NCBI RefSeq assembly: GCF_014898815.1
Contig: NW_026515454.1
Location: forward strand, 868,001 to 932,000
Reading direction: 5' to 3'
Length of the DNA: 64,000 nucleotides
From: Panonychus citri
Taxonomy: Eukaryota; Arthropoda; Arachnida; Trombidiformes; Tetranychidae
Shown here in pieces: positions 12,150 to 22,545 of this stretch. The notes under the pieces were generated by a model. It had not been told where the DNA came from, ran no database searches, and worked only from the letters and a program-made list of their open reading frames with translations. The stretch's first letter is position 1, and each line of letters begins with the position of its first letter. A program made the position numbers and the translations under genes.

Positions 12150-15069
12150 GGATATATGCAGTATGAAGCATTTTGTGTTAGATGTTGGATAAAACATAGG
12201 CTGAATCAACATTTCTGCTTCGACTCATGTGCTCAATGTAATAGCAATCCTCCATGTTTTGAGTCAGAACCTCTTAGTTGCATCCGTTGCAAACTTGAGT
12301 TCAAAACAATGTTTGTTATGAAAATCATCTTCTGAAAAGATATGTATGGCAAAGATCAAATGTTCAAAGTGTTGGATAATTCATGGTACCAAAGATCCTC
12401 ATATTTGTGATGTTTATCACTGCGAAAAATGAAGATACTTACACAGTCACACCGCATTATTGTTATCTTACACTCTGGACCTCAAAAGCTATTAGAACAA
12501 GATGAAGCTTATTCTGTCCTAATATTTTACGATATCGAAGCCAGCCAAGAACCTGATGATACCCAAGCTTCCACTCCAAATTTACTCATATGTAATACAT
12601 TATGCACTTTTGTTTTGATTTAGAAACATAAAAAGGACTGAGAAATGTGATATTTGTGGAATAGGGTATCAAATCTTCAAAGGATCTGAGGTGTTAAAAT
12701 TTCTGCAGTTATCTCTACGAGGAAGCAGCTCAAAAGCGAGAAAAGATCAGCAACTGTGACTGTTATTGCACATAACCAAAAGGATATGATGGCCATTTCT
12801 TGATTCAGGACTTTACTCGAAACTTCCAAGCGATTCCTGAAATAATAATGGGGTCCAAGCTTGTTTACATCAAGGTTGAAAATTTACGTTTTGTTGATTC
12901 ACTTTCATTACTACAACAGCCGCTTTCTTCTCTCTGAGTCATTTAACATATCAGAAATGAAAAAGGATCTTTCCTCATTATTTCAACACAAAGGCAAACC
13001 AAAACTACAAAGGAACATTACCTGCGATAGAGTTTTACGGGTTTGATGATATGAAACCAATCATGCAAAAAGAATTCAAAACTTGGTACTTGGCTCAGCA
13101 AAACGAAGACTACGTTTTGATATGCAGACAGAAATTGTACAGTACTGTAGGTCTGATGGATATATTGACGACGGCAATGATGAAATTCATTACGCTTTTC
13201 AAGCAAATAACAGACCTTAACCCCATAAAAGAAGATTTACCTTGGCTTTGTAGTAATGGAAATTCTTCAGGAAGCTCCTCCGAAACTGCTTGCGATAAGT
13301 CCGATTGATGGTTATTGTTCCAGATTACAATCAATCTCAGCAGCTGTTTGGTTAGACTACCAACAAAATATTTTAGGTAACCAATTCATAATTCAGAGGG
13401 AATTTAAAATTGGACCGTTCTATGCTGATGGGTTCGTCAAAGAACAAAACCGCGTTTATGAATTTTACGGATGTTTTTTCCATGGTTGCCCCGATTGTTA
13501 TCCTGATGATGGTATCAATACTCTTCTGAGTGAACCAACAACATATTCAGAACTATTCAAACGTCTTCAAAACAAACGATCATATTATAACCAGAGAGGA
13601 TTCAACTTGACCGAGATATGGGAACACGACTTCAACAAAATTAGAAAAGAGGAGTACATATCTACTAGAATTAAACATCGATATGAGATAAAAGAAACCG
13701 GATCAATAAATATCAAAGAAAGTTTCTTCGGTGGAGAACAAATAACATCAAATTTTATCATGAATGTTTACCAAACGAAAAAATCCGTTATCTAGATTTC
13801 ACATCATTATATCCTCATGTTCTCAAAAAGAATTCCTTTCCAGCAGGACACCCAAAACTTATTGAAGAAGGGTTTTCAAATGATGTCTCCAAGTACTTTG
13901 GCTTCATCAAATGCAAAGTTTTACCTCCTGAAAAGTTAAATATCCCCGTTTTGCCATTGAGATTCAGCAAAAAACTTATTTTTCCTCTTTGTTTTTCCTG
14001 TTTGAATACAAGAGCGAATTTAAGCTGCAATCATACAGACCAAGAAAGAATGATAACAAACACTTGGACATCTGAAGAGCTCAATGTAGCAGTTAAAAAC
14101 GGTTATCAAATAATTAAGATCTACCAAATTCTCCAGTATGATCGAACACCGAATCTTTTTAATGATTATATAGCAATGTGGCTTAAGATAAAACAGCAAG
14201 CCAGTGGTTGGCCTACATGGTGTACAGACGAAGCTTCTCAAACAAAATATATAAATGACTATGAGCAGCATGAAAAAATTGGACTAGAAAAAACGGAAAT
14301 ATCAAAGAATCCTGGCAAAAGGAGTATTGCAAAGCTGATGTTGAACAGTCTCTGGGGAAAGTTTGCGCAAAATCATAATTTAATGCAAACATCTATCGTC
14401 AGAAACTATGCTGAGCTTTGGAGAAAGATGAATGATGACACTCTTGAAATAATGGGTATTTTTGAAGCATCACCTGAGGTTATTCTCATCCAGCATAAAG
14501 TAGCTGCTGATTATGAAGCTGAAATATCATCATCTAAATCAAACATTGCTGTGGCGAGTTTTGTTACAGCTTATGCAAGGTTGGAGCTCTTCAATCTGAT
14601 ACAAACTATAGAGTCTATTAGACCAGGACGTGTATTGTATTTCGACACTGATTCAGTTGTATTTATCGAACAAGAAAATGATCCGGTTGTTAAATGCGGA
14701 GATTACCTCGGCGAACTTACTGATGAAATTCCTGATGGCTATTACTGTAATAAATTTGTTACGCTTGGTCCCAAAAATTACGCTTACGAAGTAACGTCTC
14801 CAACTGGTGAAAAGAAAACGGTCATAAAAGTTAAAGGAATAAAACTCACTTCAAAAGCTCTGGAACTTATCACATTACAGAAACTTTGTAAAATGGCAGA
14901 AGATTATACCAACGGAGAGCAATCATCCATTTCTGTTAAGCAAACTAATATCGAATCTGATAAGTACACTCATAAAGTTTGCACTAAGAAGTTTGAAAAA
15001 ATATATAGAGCAGTTTCTGAAAAACGAAGAGTAATAGGCAATAATACTTTGCCCTACGGATATAAATAA
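12150..15069 (+). pseudogene. Protein-primed family-B DNA polymerase of element 1, multiply frameshifted
   Basis: Replicates the element in intact Polintons. Visible pieces in order: a Cys-rich N-terminal zone near 12160-12415 (repeated CxxC); exonuclease motif I, FYDIEAS, near 12525; an exonuclease-II-like region GYDGHF near 12785; YEFYGCFFHGCPDCYP near 13460, typical of Polinton polymerases; motif A, DFTSLYP, near 13797; motif B, KLMLNSLWGKFA, near 14332; and motif C, YFDTDS, near 14640. Motif A lies in a different frame from both the 13256-13795 and the 13951-15069 open stretches, and the 12.1-13.2 kb portion switches frame repeatedly with stops. The palm residues themselves are preserved. 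I call it an inactivated polymerase; sequencing or assembly indels could exaggerate the damage. Confidence 0.88.
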
Positions 15070-15479
15070 ATAACTTTTAAATGTAAATAGTCAACCTATT
15101 ACAATGTATACAAAATTTCATCATATTTTGAAAACAACATTAAACTTTTCTTTTGTAAGCAATAAAATCCAGGTGCTGTAAAATAGAAACAAAGAACTAT
15201 AGTATTCCAAACTTTATGGCACTAATAAATGACATTTGTTTTATTACTTTATTATAGCAGTTAACATTGGAAACGCTTTTGAATGATACCGAAGGCTGGA
15301 TGAACCAGGAGGCGCAGCTATCGTCAGTTTTGGTATAAATAGAGACACATTTTATTTTTTGTATTCATTACATTTTCTTGTTTCATCTTGTGAAGTTGTA
15401 CTTTATCTTCTACTCTGTGTCCTATTAAAGTTTTCAGTTCAAAGTTAAAGTTACTCTGTGTCCTTTTTTTTTGAAAAAC
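15070..15479. promoter_or_regulatory. Spacer with TATA box before the NADAR-like gene
   Basis: TATAAATAG at 15334-15342 lies about 140 bp before the ATG at 15480 and fits a Pol II promoter for the following late-gene block. The rest is AT-rich with no coding signal. Confidence 0.45.
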
Positions 15480-15997
15480 ATGAGTTCTCAAGTTTCATCT
15501 CCCAAGCCAATTGTTGGAAAAGTTTCATTCAGTGGTTATAGTGAGTTCTTCAAAATCAGCACTGATCTCACAAACACACACAAATGGATGGCTCCTAAAT
15601 ATGAACATCCGTTTAAACACAATGATCAGTGGGTATTCTCTGTTTCTCGGTACATGGATCAGTTTGTGGAGAAAAATTCGAATTGGCGTAAAAACATATA
15701 CAGTGAGTTGACAGCGTTATTGTACTCTAAATACTCTGTGAGCCGATGGCTTCAACACAGACTAATGGTTACAGGAACTGGCATAATCGTCTACTGTGAC
15801 GCTGAAGAAACAACTCTCGGAATAGGATGTGATATCCTTGACGCTGCTGTTGATAATCCTGGCTTATGGATTGGCTCTCATGGATATTCGCAACCATTTT
15901 AAGGAAGTTTGGAAGCAGGACAATTTAGAAATTGTTGATGGTAAGACACAGCTAAAATCTAACAAGCGAAAATGGAATTCGAGTATTGATGACTAAA
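15480..15997 (+). pseudogene. NADAR (YbiA)-like protein, frameshifted near the C terminus
   Basis: The open part (15480-15902) reads like the C-terminal two-thirds of a NADAR-family domain: KYSVSRWLQHRLMVTGTG, then IVYCDAEETTLGIGCD and LWIG, corresponding to the family's LL-TGd, D-WGiG and G-N-LG signatures. The expected following segment (ALMDIR) is present but in the next frame from about 15870, and that frame ends near 15997, so a one-base shift truncates the domain. Known NADAR proteins act on N-glycosidic bonds of riboflavin intermediates or ADP-ribosylated nucleic acid; large DNA viruses carry some. A role here is unknown. The start at 15480 follows the first ATG. Family assignment is by motif only. 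Confidence 0.5.
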
Positions 15998-16090
15998 ACC
16001 AAGCTTTGTATTTTTCAGTTGATCCTTGAACTTACGATGAAATTCGAATCTTTAATAAAAAGAATTGAAACTTATTACTTTTGTGTCACT

Positions 16091-16714
16091 ATGTCAAATT
16101 TTATTTTCAAACACCCATTCACATGTATGATAGCAGGACCTACATCAAGCGGGAAAACGGTCTTAGTAGAAAGAATAATTCATCATAGAAATATATTAAT
16201 ACCTTCATTAAATGAGAATTCTAAAATACTGTGGTGTTATGGTCAATGGCAAGATCGTTATTCTAAACATAAAGATATACAACATCATCAAGGGATGATA
16301 GAAGATTCTTCCGGTTACGATCTCATTATCATTGACGATCTTATGCATGAATGCGGTGATGATCCGAAACTCATGCATCTTTTCACGAAAGGAAGTCATC
16401 ATTTAGGAGTTTCCGTCATTTTTATAGTGCAGAATATATTTCATCAGGGTAAGAATATGAGAAATATAAGTCTGAACTGTCATTATCTTATACTAATGAA
16501 AAATCCTCGTGACAAAGCACAAATCTATGCGTTGGCTCGACAACTTTATCCAATTAATATCAAAAAGTTTGTTGCAGCCTATGAAGACGCAACAGCTTTA
16601 CCTTATAGTTATATAAAGGTGGATCTTACTCCTCAAACACCTGAGAAATTTCGTGTTCAGACTAATATAATTCCATTGTCATTGAATCATTCTGTTACAG
16701 TTTATGAGATATAA
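16091..16714 (+). CDS. A32/FtsK-type genome-packaging ATPase of element 1
   Basis: A 207-residue ATPase expected to translocate element DNA into capsids. Walker A GPTSSGKT lies at about residues 17-24, Walker B LIIIDDLMHE near 77-86, and VIFIVQNIF near 112 fits sensor strand 3. Length and motifs match the element 2 copy at 48904-49539. I use the ATG at 16091 (MSNFIFKHPF), since the open frame further upstream has no counterpart in element 2. The stop codon overlaps the next start (TAATG), consistent with a compact virus-like block. Confidence 0.9.
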   Translation: MSNFIFKHPFTCMIAGPTSSGKTVLVERIIHHRNILIPSLNENSKILWCYGQWQDRYSKHKDIQHHQGMIEDSSGYDLIIIDDLMHECGDDPKLMHLFTKGSHHLGVSVIFIVQNIFHQGKNMRNISLNCHYLILMKNPRDKAQIYALARQLYPINIKKFVAAYEDATALPYSYIKVDLTPQTPEKFRVQTNIIPLSLNHSVTVYEI

Positions 16715-17047
16715 TGTCAATCAATATAGAAGACTATCTAAATCTTTTGAAAATAGCTTCAATGATAAAGAGTAAAAAACTGAGAACAGCTTTTCCACGA
16801 TCAATACAAAGCAGATCCGTTGCTATATAAAGCAATCAAAGAAGTGATGTTGAATATAGTTAATAAAAACGTCAAGCTTACGGATAAAGAAAAGAAACAA
16901 CTAGCCAGGTACAAGCATGATATTTTGAACATAGTGAAAGATAAATCAGTATCGAGAAGAAAAAAGTACATAACGCAAAGTGGAGGCTATCTTCCGATCA
17001 TTATCCCGGCAGTTGTTTCACTCTTGACATCTTTAATAAATGGCTGA
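16714..17047 (+). pseudogene. Small basic GG-motif capsid/core protein (pX-like), frameshifted
   Basis: Begins at the ATG overlapping the ATPase stop (MSINIEDYLNLLK), aligning with the start of the element 2 homologue (49609-49950). The frame shifts near 16800-16820 and continues (LYKAIKEVMLNIVNKNVKL), ending in QSGGYLPIIIPAVVSLLTSL. A lysine/arginine-rich body followed by GG and a hydrophobic tail resembles adenovirus-type core/capsid precursors cleaved at Gly-Gly by adenain. That comparison is by pattern only. A CTATATAAAG string at 16823-16832 lies inside the gene. Confidence 0.6.
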
Positions 17048-17681
17048 AATTGTTAAAAAAGAATATCCTCTCATCACTGCCAAAATCGGAACTTTACCTC
17101 AATCAGAAGAAAAATCAGCCATTGTACAAAACGCACTCAATCCTATTTTTGTACGGAAAATTCTCAAGTTGAGTCTGAAACTAGCATTTTCAGGTGTTTA
17201 TAATGAAAAGATGAATCTGGTTATTAATGGGTCTGAAATCAAGAACACTAATTTACTTAAGTATTTGATTTCGGCTGTTACTGAAGAAAACTCACCGATT
17301 CTATGGCCAACCAGTTTGGTGACCATATTAAGAAGAAGTAACATATTACCTAGTGATGTGTTACACAAGTCATTGAAAAAATTGTTGAAATCAAACCATA
17401 AAAAGAGAAGTATCATCATTGATAGCAGACCCCCTCCATCCTATTCATTTCCGGTTACGTTTCCTAATATTTATGCTGAACCAATTGATGAAATCGCAAC
17501 ACACGAATCTGATGCAGGGATAGTGAAAAAATCTCGAAATCCGAGAAAAAGAAAATTAGTTGAAAACTTATACGACAACATAAGATTTTCTGACAGGATT
17601 GCAGACAAGAAAAAGAAGTTCGACGGACAAAATGGTAACTCATACTTCAGTTCATCAAAATGGTGTAGAATCAGCGAATGA
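17040..17681 (+). CDS. Unknown late protein of element 1 (positional homologue of 49947-50684)
   Basis: 213 residues; the start overlaps the preceding stop (ATGGCTGA). The N-terminal half is mixed helical; the C-terminal part has a Pro-rich PPPSYSFP segment and a basic cluster (RNPRKRK) that could be a nuclear signal. It occupies the same slot as the element 2 protein between the GG protein and integrase, and its end overlaps the integrase start in both elements. I do not recognise a domain; a virion core or scaffolding role is plausible by position only. Confidence 0.65.
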   Translation: MAEIVKKEYPLITAKIGTLPQSEEKSAIVQNALNPIFVRKILKLSLKLAFSGVYNEKMNLVINGSEIKNTNLLKYLISAVTEENSPILWPTSLVTILRRSNILPSDVLHKSLKKLLKSNHKKRSIIIDSRPPPSYSFPVTFPNIYAEPIDEIATHESDAGIVKKSRNPRKRKLVENLYDNIRFSDRIADKKKKFDGQNGNSYFSSSKWCRISE

Positions 17682-18777
17682 AAAAATTGAAACAGTTTTA
17701 AAACGATTGTATTACAATGTCGAAAAAACTGGATCGCTATCTTCAGTCAATAAACTTTACATTGCTGCAAAAGAGCTAATTCCTGAAATCACGATAAATC
17801 ATGTGAAAAACTGGTTAAAAACACAGCTTACATACACTTTGCATAAACAAGCTCGGAAAAAATTTAAGCGAAATAAAATAGTGGTCTGTGCAATCGATGA
17901 ACAATGGGAAGCAGATTTAGTTGAAATGCAAGAGTTTTCGCGTCAGAACAAGGGGTTAAGATACATTCTAACGATAATAGATTGTTTCAGCAAGTATGCT
18001 TGGGCTATTCCAGTACACGCAAAAACAGGTATTGCAGTTACAGAGATTTTCCGAAAACTCTTTAAAAATAGAAAGCCTGAGTCTTTACGTACAGATAAAG
18101 GCAAAGAGTTTCTCAATAGCAGTTTTAAAACTCTTCTTGATAATGAATCTATTAGACATTATTCAACGAAAAACAGTAATATCAAATGTGCTATTGTTGA
18201 AAGATTTAACAGAACCCTTAAAGGTAAAATGTTCAAATACTTCACTTTTAAGGGAACCAGAAAGTACACAGATGTGTTACCAAAACTAGTGGAAAGTTAT
18301 AACGCTGATTTTCATCGATCAATTAAAATGGCACCTAATTCTGTGACAAATTCTAACTCGAATGATGTCTTCAGGAATTTGTATGGTTATGATAGCCTCC
18401 TTGAAATGGTGAAAGATCAGAAAACAATATCTCCAAAGGTGTTTGAAGTAGGTTCAAAAGTACGGATTAAATATGAGCTTGGCCCGTTTGATAAATCATT
18501 CTATCCTAACTGGTCTGAACATATCTATACAATATCTTCTATTGACAAAAGCAAAGAAAAACCTTTGTACTTATTAAGAGAACACAATGGAACACCTATG
18601 GAAAGGAAATTTTACCATGAAGAGCTTCAAGAAGTATCTGAAGACGAGCATCGAATTGAGAAGATTATAAAAAGAAAAACAGTTAGGGGGCGTGTGTATT
18701 ACTTTGTAAAGTGGTTAGGTTATTCAAGCAGTTACAACTCATGGATACCATCTCAGGACATTCGGAGATTGGCGTGA
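17632..18777 (+). CDS. Retroviral-type integrase with C-terminal chromodomain, element 1
   Basis: Integrates the element, generating the 6-bp duplication. About 381 residues from the ATG at 17632. The DDE core is complete: first Asp in EQWEADLVEM (~90), second in RTDKGKEF (~156) and Glu in IVERFNRT (~190). The C-terminal chromodomain (HRIEKIIKRK to YFVKWLGYSSSYNSW, ~331-377) would read methylated histone tails and guide insertion, as in other Polintons. The gene is intact. It overlaps the preceding protein by about 50 bp. The frame is open further upstream to 17599, but without an ATG. Confidence 0.93.
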   Translation: MVTHTSVHQNGVESANEKIETVLKRLYYNVEKTGSLSSVNKLYIAAKELIPEITINHVKNWLKTQLTYTLHKQARKKFKRNKIVVCAIDEQWEADLVEMQEFSRQNKGLRYILTIIDCFSKYAWAIPVHAKTGIAVTEIFRKLFKNRKPESLRTDKGKEFLNSSFKTLLDNESIRHYSTKNSNIKCAIVERFNRTLKGKMFKYFTFKGTRKYTDVLPKLVESYNADFHRSIKMAPNSVTNSNSNDVFRNLYGYDSLLEMVKDQKTISPKVFEVGSKVRIKYELGPFDKSFYPNWSEHIYTISSIDKSKEKPLYLLREHNGTPMERKFYHEELQEVSEDEHRIEKIIKRKTVRGRVYYFVKWLGYSSSYNSWIPSQDIRRLA

Positions 18778-18958
18778 AAAATCCTCACTTATTTCTCTTT
18801 ATTATTCAAGTATTAACGCTGTTTTTGATATCGATAATTTCGATGATAAATTTGTCTTTGAATTTAGGAGACCAACGACTTTGGTTAGGGCTTTTGACGA
18901 TGTCTTTAGGATGTATTCTACCTACTCCAAAGTTTAAACAAAAAGCTGAACCAATTTC

Positions 18959-18967
18959 TATATAAAG
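18959..18967 (+). promoter_or_regulatory. TATA box before the capsid-gene block of element 1
   Basis: TATATAAAG lies 40 bp before the ATG at 19007 and after the integrase stop, so it probably drives the capsid-associated and downstream genes. Confidence 0.5.
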
Positions 18968-19006
18968 CTAATAAAATAAATCCAATTTGATTTAAAATAA
19001 GAAGAC

Positions 19007-19901
19007 ATGTCTGATTCATTTTATTTAACATTACCAAGTAACGTAAAAAGCTATGCTGATAATACTATAGGCTCTTATGTGACTTATTTACCAAATACAT
19101 TAAAAGTTGATGACGATTGGGTGGTTGGGTTAGCAGAGATAACATACACCCGCAGTTGGTATAATATTTCCGAACCACAACGTTTAACAATTTTGTAGAT
19201 ACTCCAACGCCGGAGTCAGGAAGATTCCTTGAAGAAATAGATTTTGAAGAATTCATATTAGATTTACAACCGGGTTCATACACGAGTATTCACGATCTGT
19301 GTGATGTGATAAACGCAGAGATGATCAAAGTGCTCAGTCGGACAGGACATGTCAAACATGCACCATATCTTGTCGTCAATTCACAACAAGGATATATCAC
19401 GCAACAAGTTGGCCAATTTCTATTCCTAAGATTGGAGGAACTGCATCAGAAAGAAATGTTTTAGTACATCTGGGGCAGCAACTCGAGTACATGCTTGGAT
19501 TTTCCTCATATAACTTAGAGAATGAAAGATTTGGAGTATTAACTAGATACTCAAACTTTCAAACAATTTTTGACAATGGTTACATGCAAAGAAAAGCTCA
19601 ACATCATTATGATCTTTCTGGTGGTGTTCACAATCTTATGATATATTCAGATGTCGTTGAACCATCTGTAGTAGGAAATACTTATGCTCAGTTTCTCAGA
19701 TCTATAAGAATAGCGGGCGAAAAGTTTGGTGAAGATATAAATTTGATTTATACACAACCATATTACCAACCCTTAGCAAGCAAAGAGATTGATAGAATAA
19801 TGATTAATATAAAGGATGATTCAGGCCAGGACATTAAGTTCAGACAAGGCCGAGTAGTTGTTGTTTTACACTTTCGCCGAAAATGGAAACCTATTATTTG
19901 A
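19007..19901 (+). pseudogene. Capsid-associated protein of element 1 (TLPSN family), frameshifted
   Basis: N-terminal piece MSDSFYLTLPSN... with WVVGLAEITYTRSWYNI (19007-19198); a middle piece in the next frame starting NFVDTPTPESG, to about 19460; and a C-terminal piece from about 19470 (YMLGFSSYN ... VVVVLHFRRK). At least two frameshifts (near 19190 and 19450) separate these. N- and C-terminal modules match those of the element 2 protein at 51682-53638, where they are separated by a long coiled coil that is absent here. Such proteins accompany F54H12.2-like capsid genes in animal Polinton-type elements; penton or spike is a guess. About 298 codons if intact. Confidence 0.7.
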
Positions 19902-20269
19902 ATCAAGCGGGGACAGGTTTACCCCTTCAAATATTTGCGGGAACTCGTTATCAGAGAGGTAATGGGTTCTTTGGCAGATTTTTCATGTCAAAAATTATGC
20001 CGATTTTGAGATATTTGGGAGAGCAAGCACTTTCAACTGGTCAAGCTATTCTAAGTGATACCAAAAAATCAGCTAAGGATAGAGTCAGTGCTACAATGGA
20101 TAGAATAACCAGTGATGCGATACAGAAATTGTCTGAAAAAAGTACTGACACACAGAATGGAAGCGGTTTAAAGTCTATAAAAAGAAAGATGATAAAAGGA
20201 AATGTAAAACGAAAAACCCGAAAGAAAATTAAATCATTCAAAAAATCTGATTTTGACTTCTTAAAGTAA
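19883..20269 (+). CDS. pVI-like minor capsid protein of element 1
   Basis: 128 residues. An N-terminal segment with RYQRGNGFFGRFF precedes an amphipathic helix (IMPILRYLGEQALSTGQAIL) and a very basic C terminus (KRKMIKGNVKRKTRKKIK). The YQRGxG signature plus amphipathic helix resembles pVI-type membrane-active internal capsid proteins, and the same signature occurs in element 2 near 53795. The gene overlaps the end of the capsid-associated frame and ends one base before the capsid ATG at 20271. Confidence 0.7.
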   Translation: METYYLNQAGTGLPLQIFAGTRYQRGNGFFGRFFMSKIMPILRYLGEQALSTGQAILSDTKKSAKDRVSATMDRITSDAIQKLSEKSTDTQNGSGLKSIKRKMIKGNVKRKTRKKIKSFKKSDFDFLK

Positions 20270-20270
20270 T

Positions 20271-21569
20271 ATGCATAATCTAGCAGCTGAAGCTTTGCTA
20301 CCGGAGCTTGATTTATTCACCATCCCCCCTGTTCAGTTGTCAATCGAAAGAAGCTATGAGACTCAACACAGACCAATCTCCTCTATAGAAGGCTCTAGCT
20401 ACATAGAGTTTCATATACCTACCTCAAAAGATGAATATATTCTTTTTCATGAAACTTACTTATACTTCAAATTGCAGCTTAAAATAAAAAATGAAGACGG
20501 CAAAGATATTGTTAACCCAGATTGGAGTAAAATTAGAGCAGCCAATAACTTGATGCATAGCATGATTAAACAAATAGATCTAAAGATCGGTAATAAAGAA
20601 ATGTCATCTGTATCAAATACTTATGCATATAGAGCATACTTTGAAAATTTACTCGGTTTTTCGAAAGACGCTAAGGAAACACATCTTTCTACAGGATTTT
20701 GGTCAGAAAAGGACGATATCATCTCGAACTTTGTCCCAGAAACAACAAATAAAGATCCATCACAAAGTAAAATAGTTGACATGTATGGAAAGTTACATCT
20801 TGACCTTACATTTCAAGGCAAAGCATTGCTTGGTGGATGTGATATCAAAATAAAATTGATATTGAACAACCCTGAATTCTGTTTCATCTATCCAAAATCA
20901 GTGAATATTATTCCCATAATCAAAGATGCATCTGTATACATTCACCGTTTAAAAGCTAAACCAATGCTTGTTAATGCACATTCGAGAGCTTTGCAAACAG
21001 CCTCTTCACGATATCCTATCACCCGTGTGGAGGTGAAACATGTACCCATTCCTTCAGGATCTATGGATGCAATGCTCGACAATGTCATAATTGGACAATT
21101 ACCAAGACGAATGTTTTTAGCATGTGTTAAAAATACAGCTCTTAATGGAGCCAAAGATGAAGATCCATTCAAATTCAACCACTATGATGTCAACTACTTG
21201 GCATGCTATCTTGATGGCATTCAGTATCCTACAAATGCTTATCAACCAAATTTCGATCAAAATCTTTTTGTTCGAGAATATTCAGGATTGTTTCAAGCAA
21301 TGAACATGAATTCAACTGAATCAACCATTGATATAAAAAGAAATGATTATGCTAATGGGAAAACAATTTATGGTTTCAATTTCGCACCTGACTTATCTCA
21401 CGGCTGTGGTCTTGTAGGACACGTAAATCCAGCAAATCGAGGTACCCTCCGTGTTTATTTGCGTTTCAAGAAGGCATTGCCTGAAGTAATCGATGTTGTT
21501 TTATTCTGCGAGTATGATAATATGATCGAAATTGACAAAGAAAGAAACGTTAGCTGTGACTTCATTTAA
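20271..21569 (+). CDS. F54H12.2-like capsid protein of element 1 (candidate major capsid)
   Basis: 432 residues, intact. The start ELDLFTIPPVQLSIERSYET, followed by a polar/beta-rich body, is the hallmark of the animal protein family annotated as F54H12.2-like. The pattern of alternating beta strands and a position between pVI-like and protease genes fits a jelly-roll capsid protein. The C terminus (IEIDKERNVSCDFI) has a recognisable counterpart at the end of the broken element 2 copy. The structural role is inferred from context and length. Confidence 0.8.
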   Translation: MHNLAAEALLPELDLFTIPPVQLSIERSYETQHRPISSIEGSSYIEFHIPTSKDEYILFHETYLYFKLQLKIKNEDGKDIVNPDWSKIRAANNLMHSMIKQIDLKIGNKEMSSVSNTYAYRAYFENLLGFSKDAKETHLSTGFWSEKDDIISNFVPETTNKDPSQSKIVDMYGKLHLDLTFQGKALLGGCDIKIKLILNNPEFCFIYPKSVNIIPIIKDASVYIHRLKAKPMLVNAHSRALQTASSRYPITRVEVKHVPIPSGSMDAMLDNVIIGQLPRRMFLACVKNTALNGAKDEDPFKFNHYDVNYLACYLDGIQYPTNAYQPNFDQNLFVREYSGLFQAMNMNSTESTIDIKRNDYANGKTIYGFNFAPDLSHGCGLVGHVNPANRGTLRVYLRFKKALPEVIDVVLFCEYDNMIEIDKERNVSCDFI

Positions 21570-21571
21570 GT

Positions 21572-21989
21572 ATGTTCGATTTTGAGATTGAAACCATTTG
21601 CCGTTCTTTTCCAAACTTCATTGGTGTTTTTCGAGATAAATTACCATTAATACGAAAATATCCTAGTTATTTCATCATGAATAGTGATGTTGCTTCAGAA
21701 CGAGGTAGTCATTGGTTAGCATGTAGAGTTGATTCACGCAGATGCGAATATTTTGACTCATTTGGACTTCCACCGATTCATACAGAAATCAGTCAGTTGA
21801 TCCAAGATCGTCCTTTAGTTTGGAACAATAAAAGGTTACAAAGTTCTCTTCTAAAACTGTGGGGCTTTCTGTATTTGCTTTGTGAAGTTGAGATCAAGAG
21901 GCGAATCATTCGATAACATTATTAAAAGATTTTCATCGGACTTACAACTCAACGATAATAAAGCTTGGAAAATAATTGACGATGTTTAA
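21572..21989 (+). pseudogene. Adenain-like cysteine protease of element 1, frameshifted before the catalytic Cys
   Basis: Would process capsid precursors. Catalytic His is in SHWLACRVD (~residue 49), the acidic residue in CEYFDSFG (~65) and the Gln in RLQSS (~90). The expected Cys-Gly motif is absent from the uninterrupted frame, which reads LWGFLY, but appears as CGAFC in the frame one base on, from about 21858, and that frame stays open to 21989 with a plausible C terminus. The stop overlaps the next ATG at 21982. This is a one-base frameshift immediately before the nucleophile; either an inactivating mutation or, less likely, programmed shifting. Confidence 0.8.
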
Positions 21990-22443
21990 CTGGGATTCGG
22001 TGATTGTATCAGTTTTTCTTCTGCCTGATGATGACAACGTCAGTGACATTAAAATCAAAGTATGGGACTACAAAGATGAAATAACATACTGTTTCATGTT
22101 GGAATTTGATGTTTGTGGCACACAATCTTTCATGAAGGGGCCTGCACTAAACTCTGATGGATCCCCCACACGAAACTTGGAAAATGCTATTGGAAGTGAT
22201 AGCATCGAGCGAATCAAGAAGGTCTTTTCAATCTTTAGTACAGCTGTGCAATTAAAAGTACGCACAAGTTCTAAGTTAGCTTCATACCTACTTGCACGTA
22301 GCATGATTAATCATGAACTTTGTAATGATCTAGACATTGTAAAGTCTACAAAAAAGATTAATAAAAAAAGCAAGCTGGTACAATTCTTACAGCAAATGAT
22401 CTCTTGTATTGTTATCTGCAGAATGACCAATAAAAAAGATTAA
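21982..22443 (+). CDS. Unknown protein of element 1
   Basis: 153 residues from the ATG overlapping the protease stop. Beta-rich N-terminal half (WDSVIVSVFLLPDDDNVSDI, KVWDYKDEITYCFMLEFDV) then a helical basic C terminus (KSTKKINKKSK). No family recognised and no positional counterpart in element 2. Compact spacing with the protease suggests it belongs to the element. Confidence 0.55.
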   Translation: MFNWDSVIVSVFLLPDDDNVSDIKIKVWDYKDEITYCFMLEFDVCGTQSFMKGPALNSDGSPTRNLENAIGSDSIERIKKVFSIFSTAVQLKVRTSSKLASYLLARSMINHELCNDLDIVKSTKKINKKSKLVQFLQQMISCIVICRMTNKKD

Positions 22444-22545
22444 AACATCAAACTAACGACTCCCGTTTATTTTCTGAGCAAAACTATTTGAATAGCTACA
22501 AATCTAAGTTTCAATCAGTTTCATCCCTGACCTCGATATGTCAAC

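Noticed and set aside
18711..18965. Open frame encoding a hydrophobic 84-residue peptide after the integrase
   Set aside because: It overlaps the integrase chromodomain in another frame, has no counterpart in element 2, and looks like a chance frame over a promoter region.
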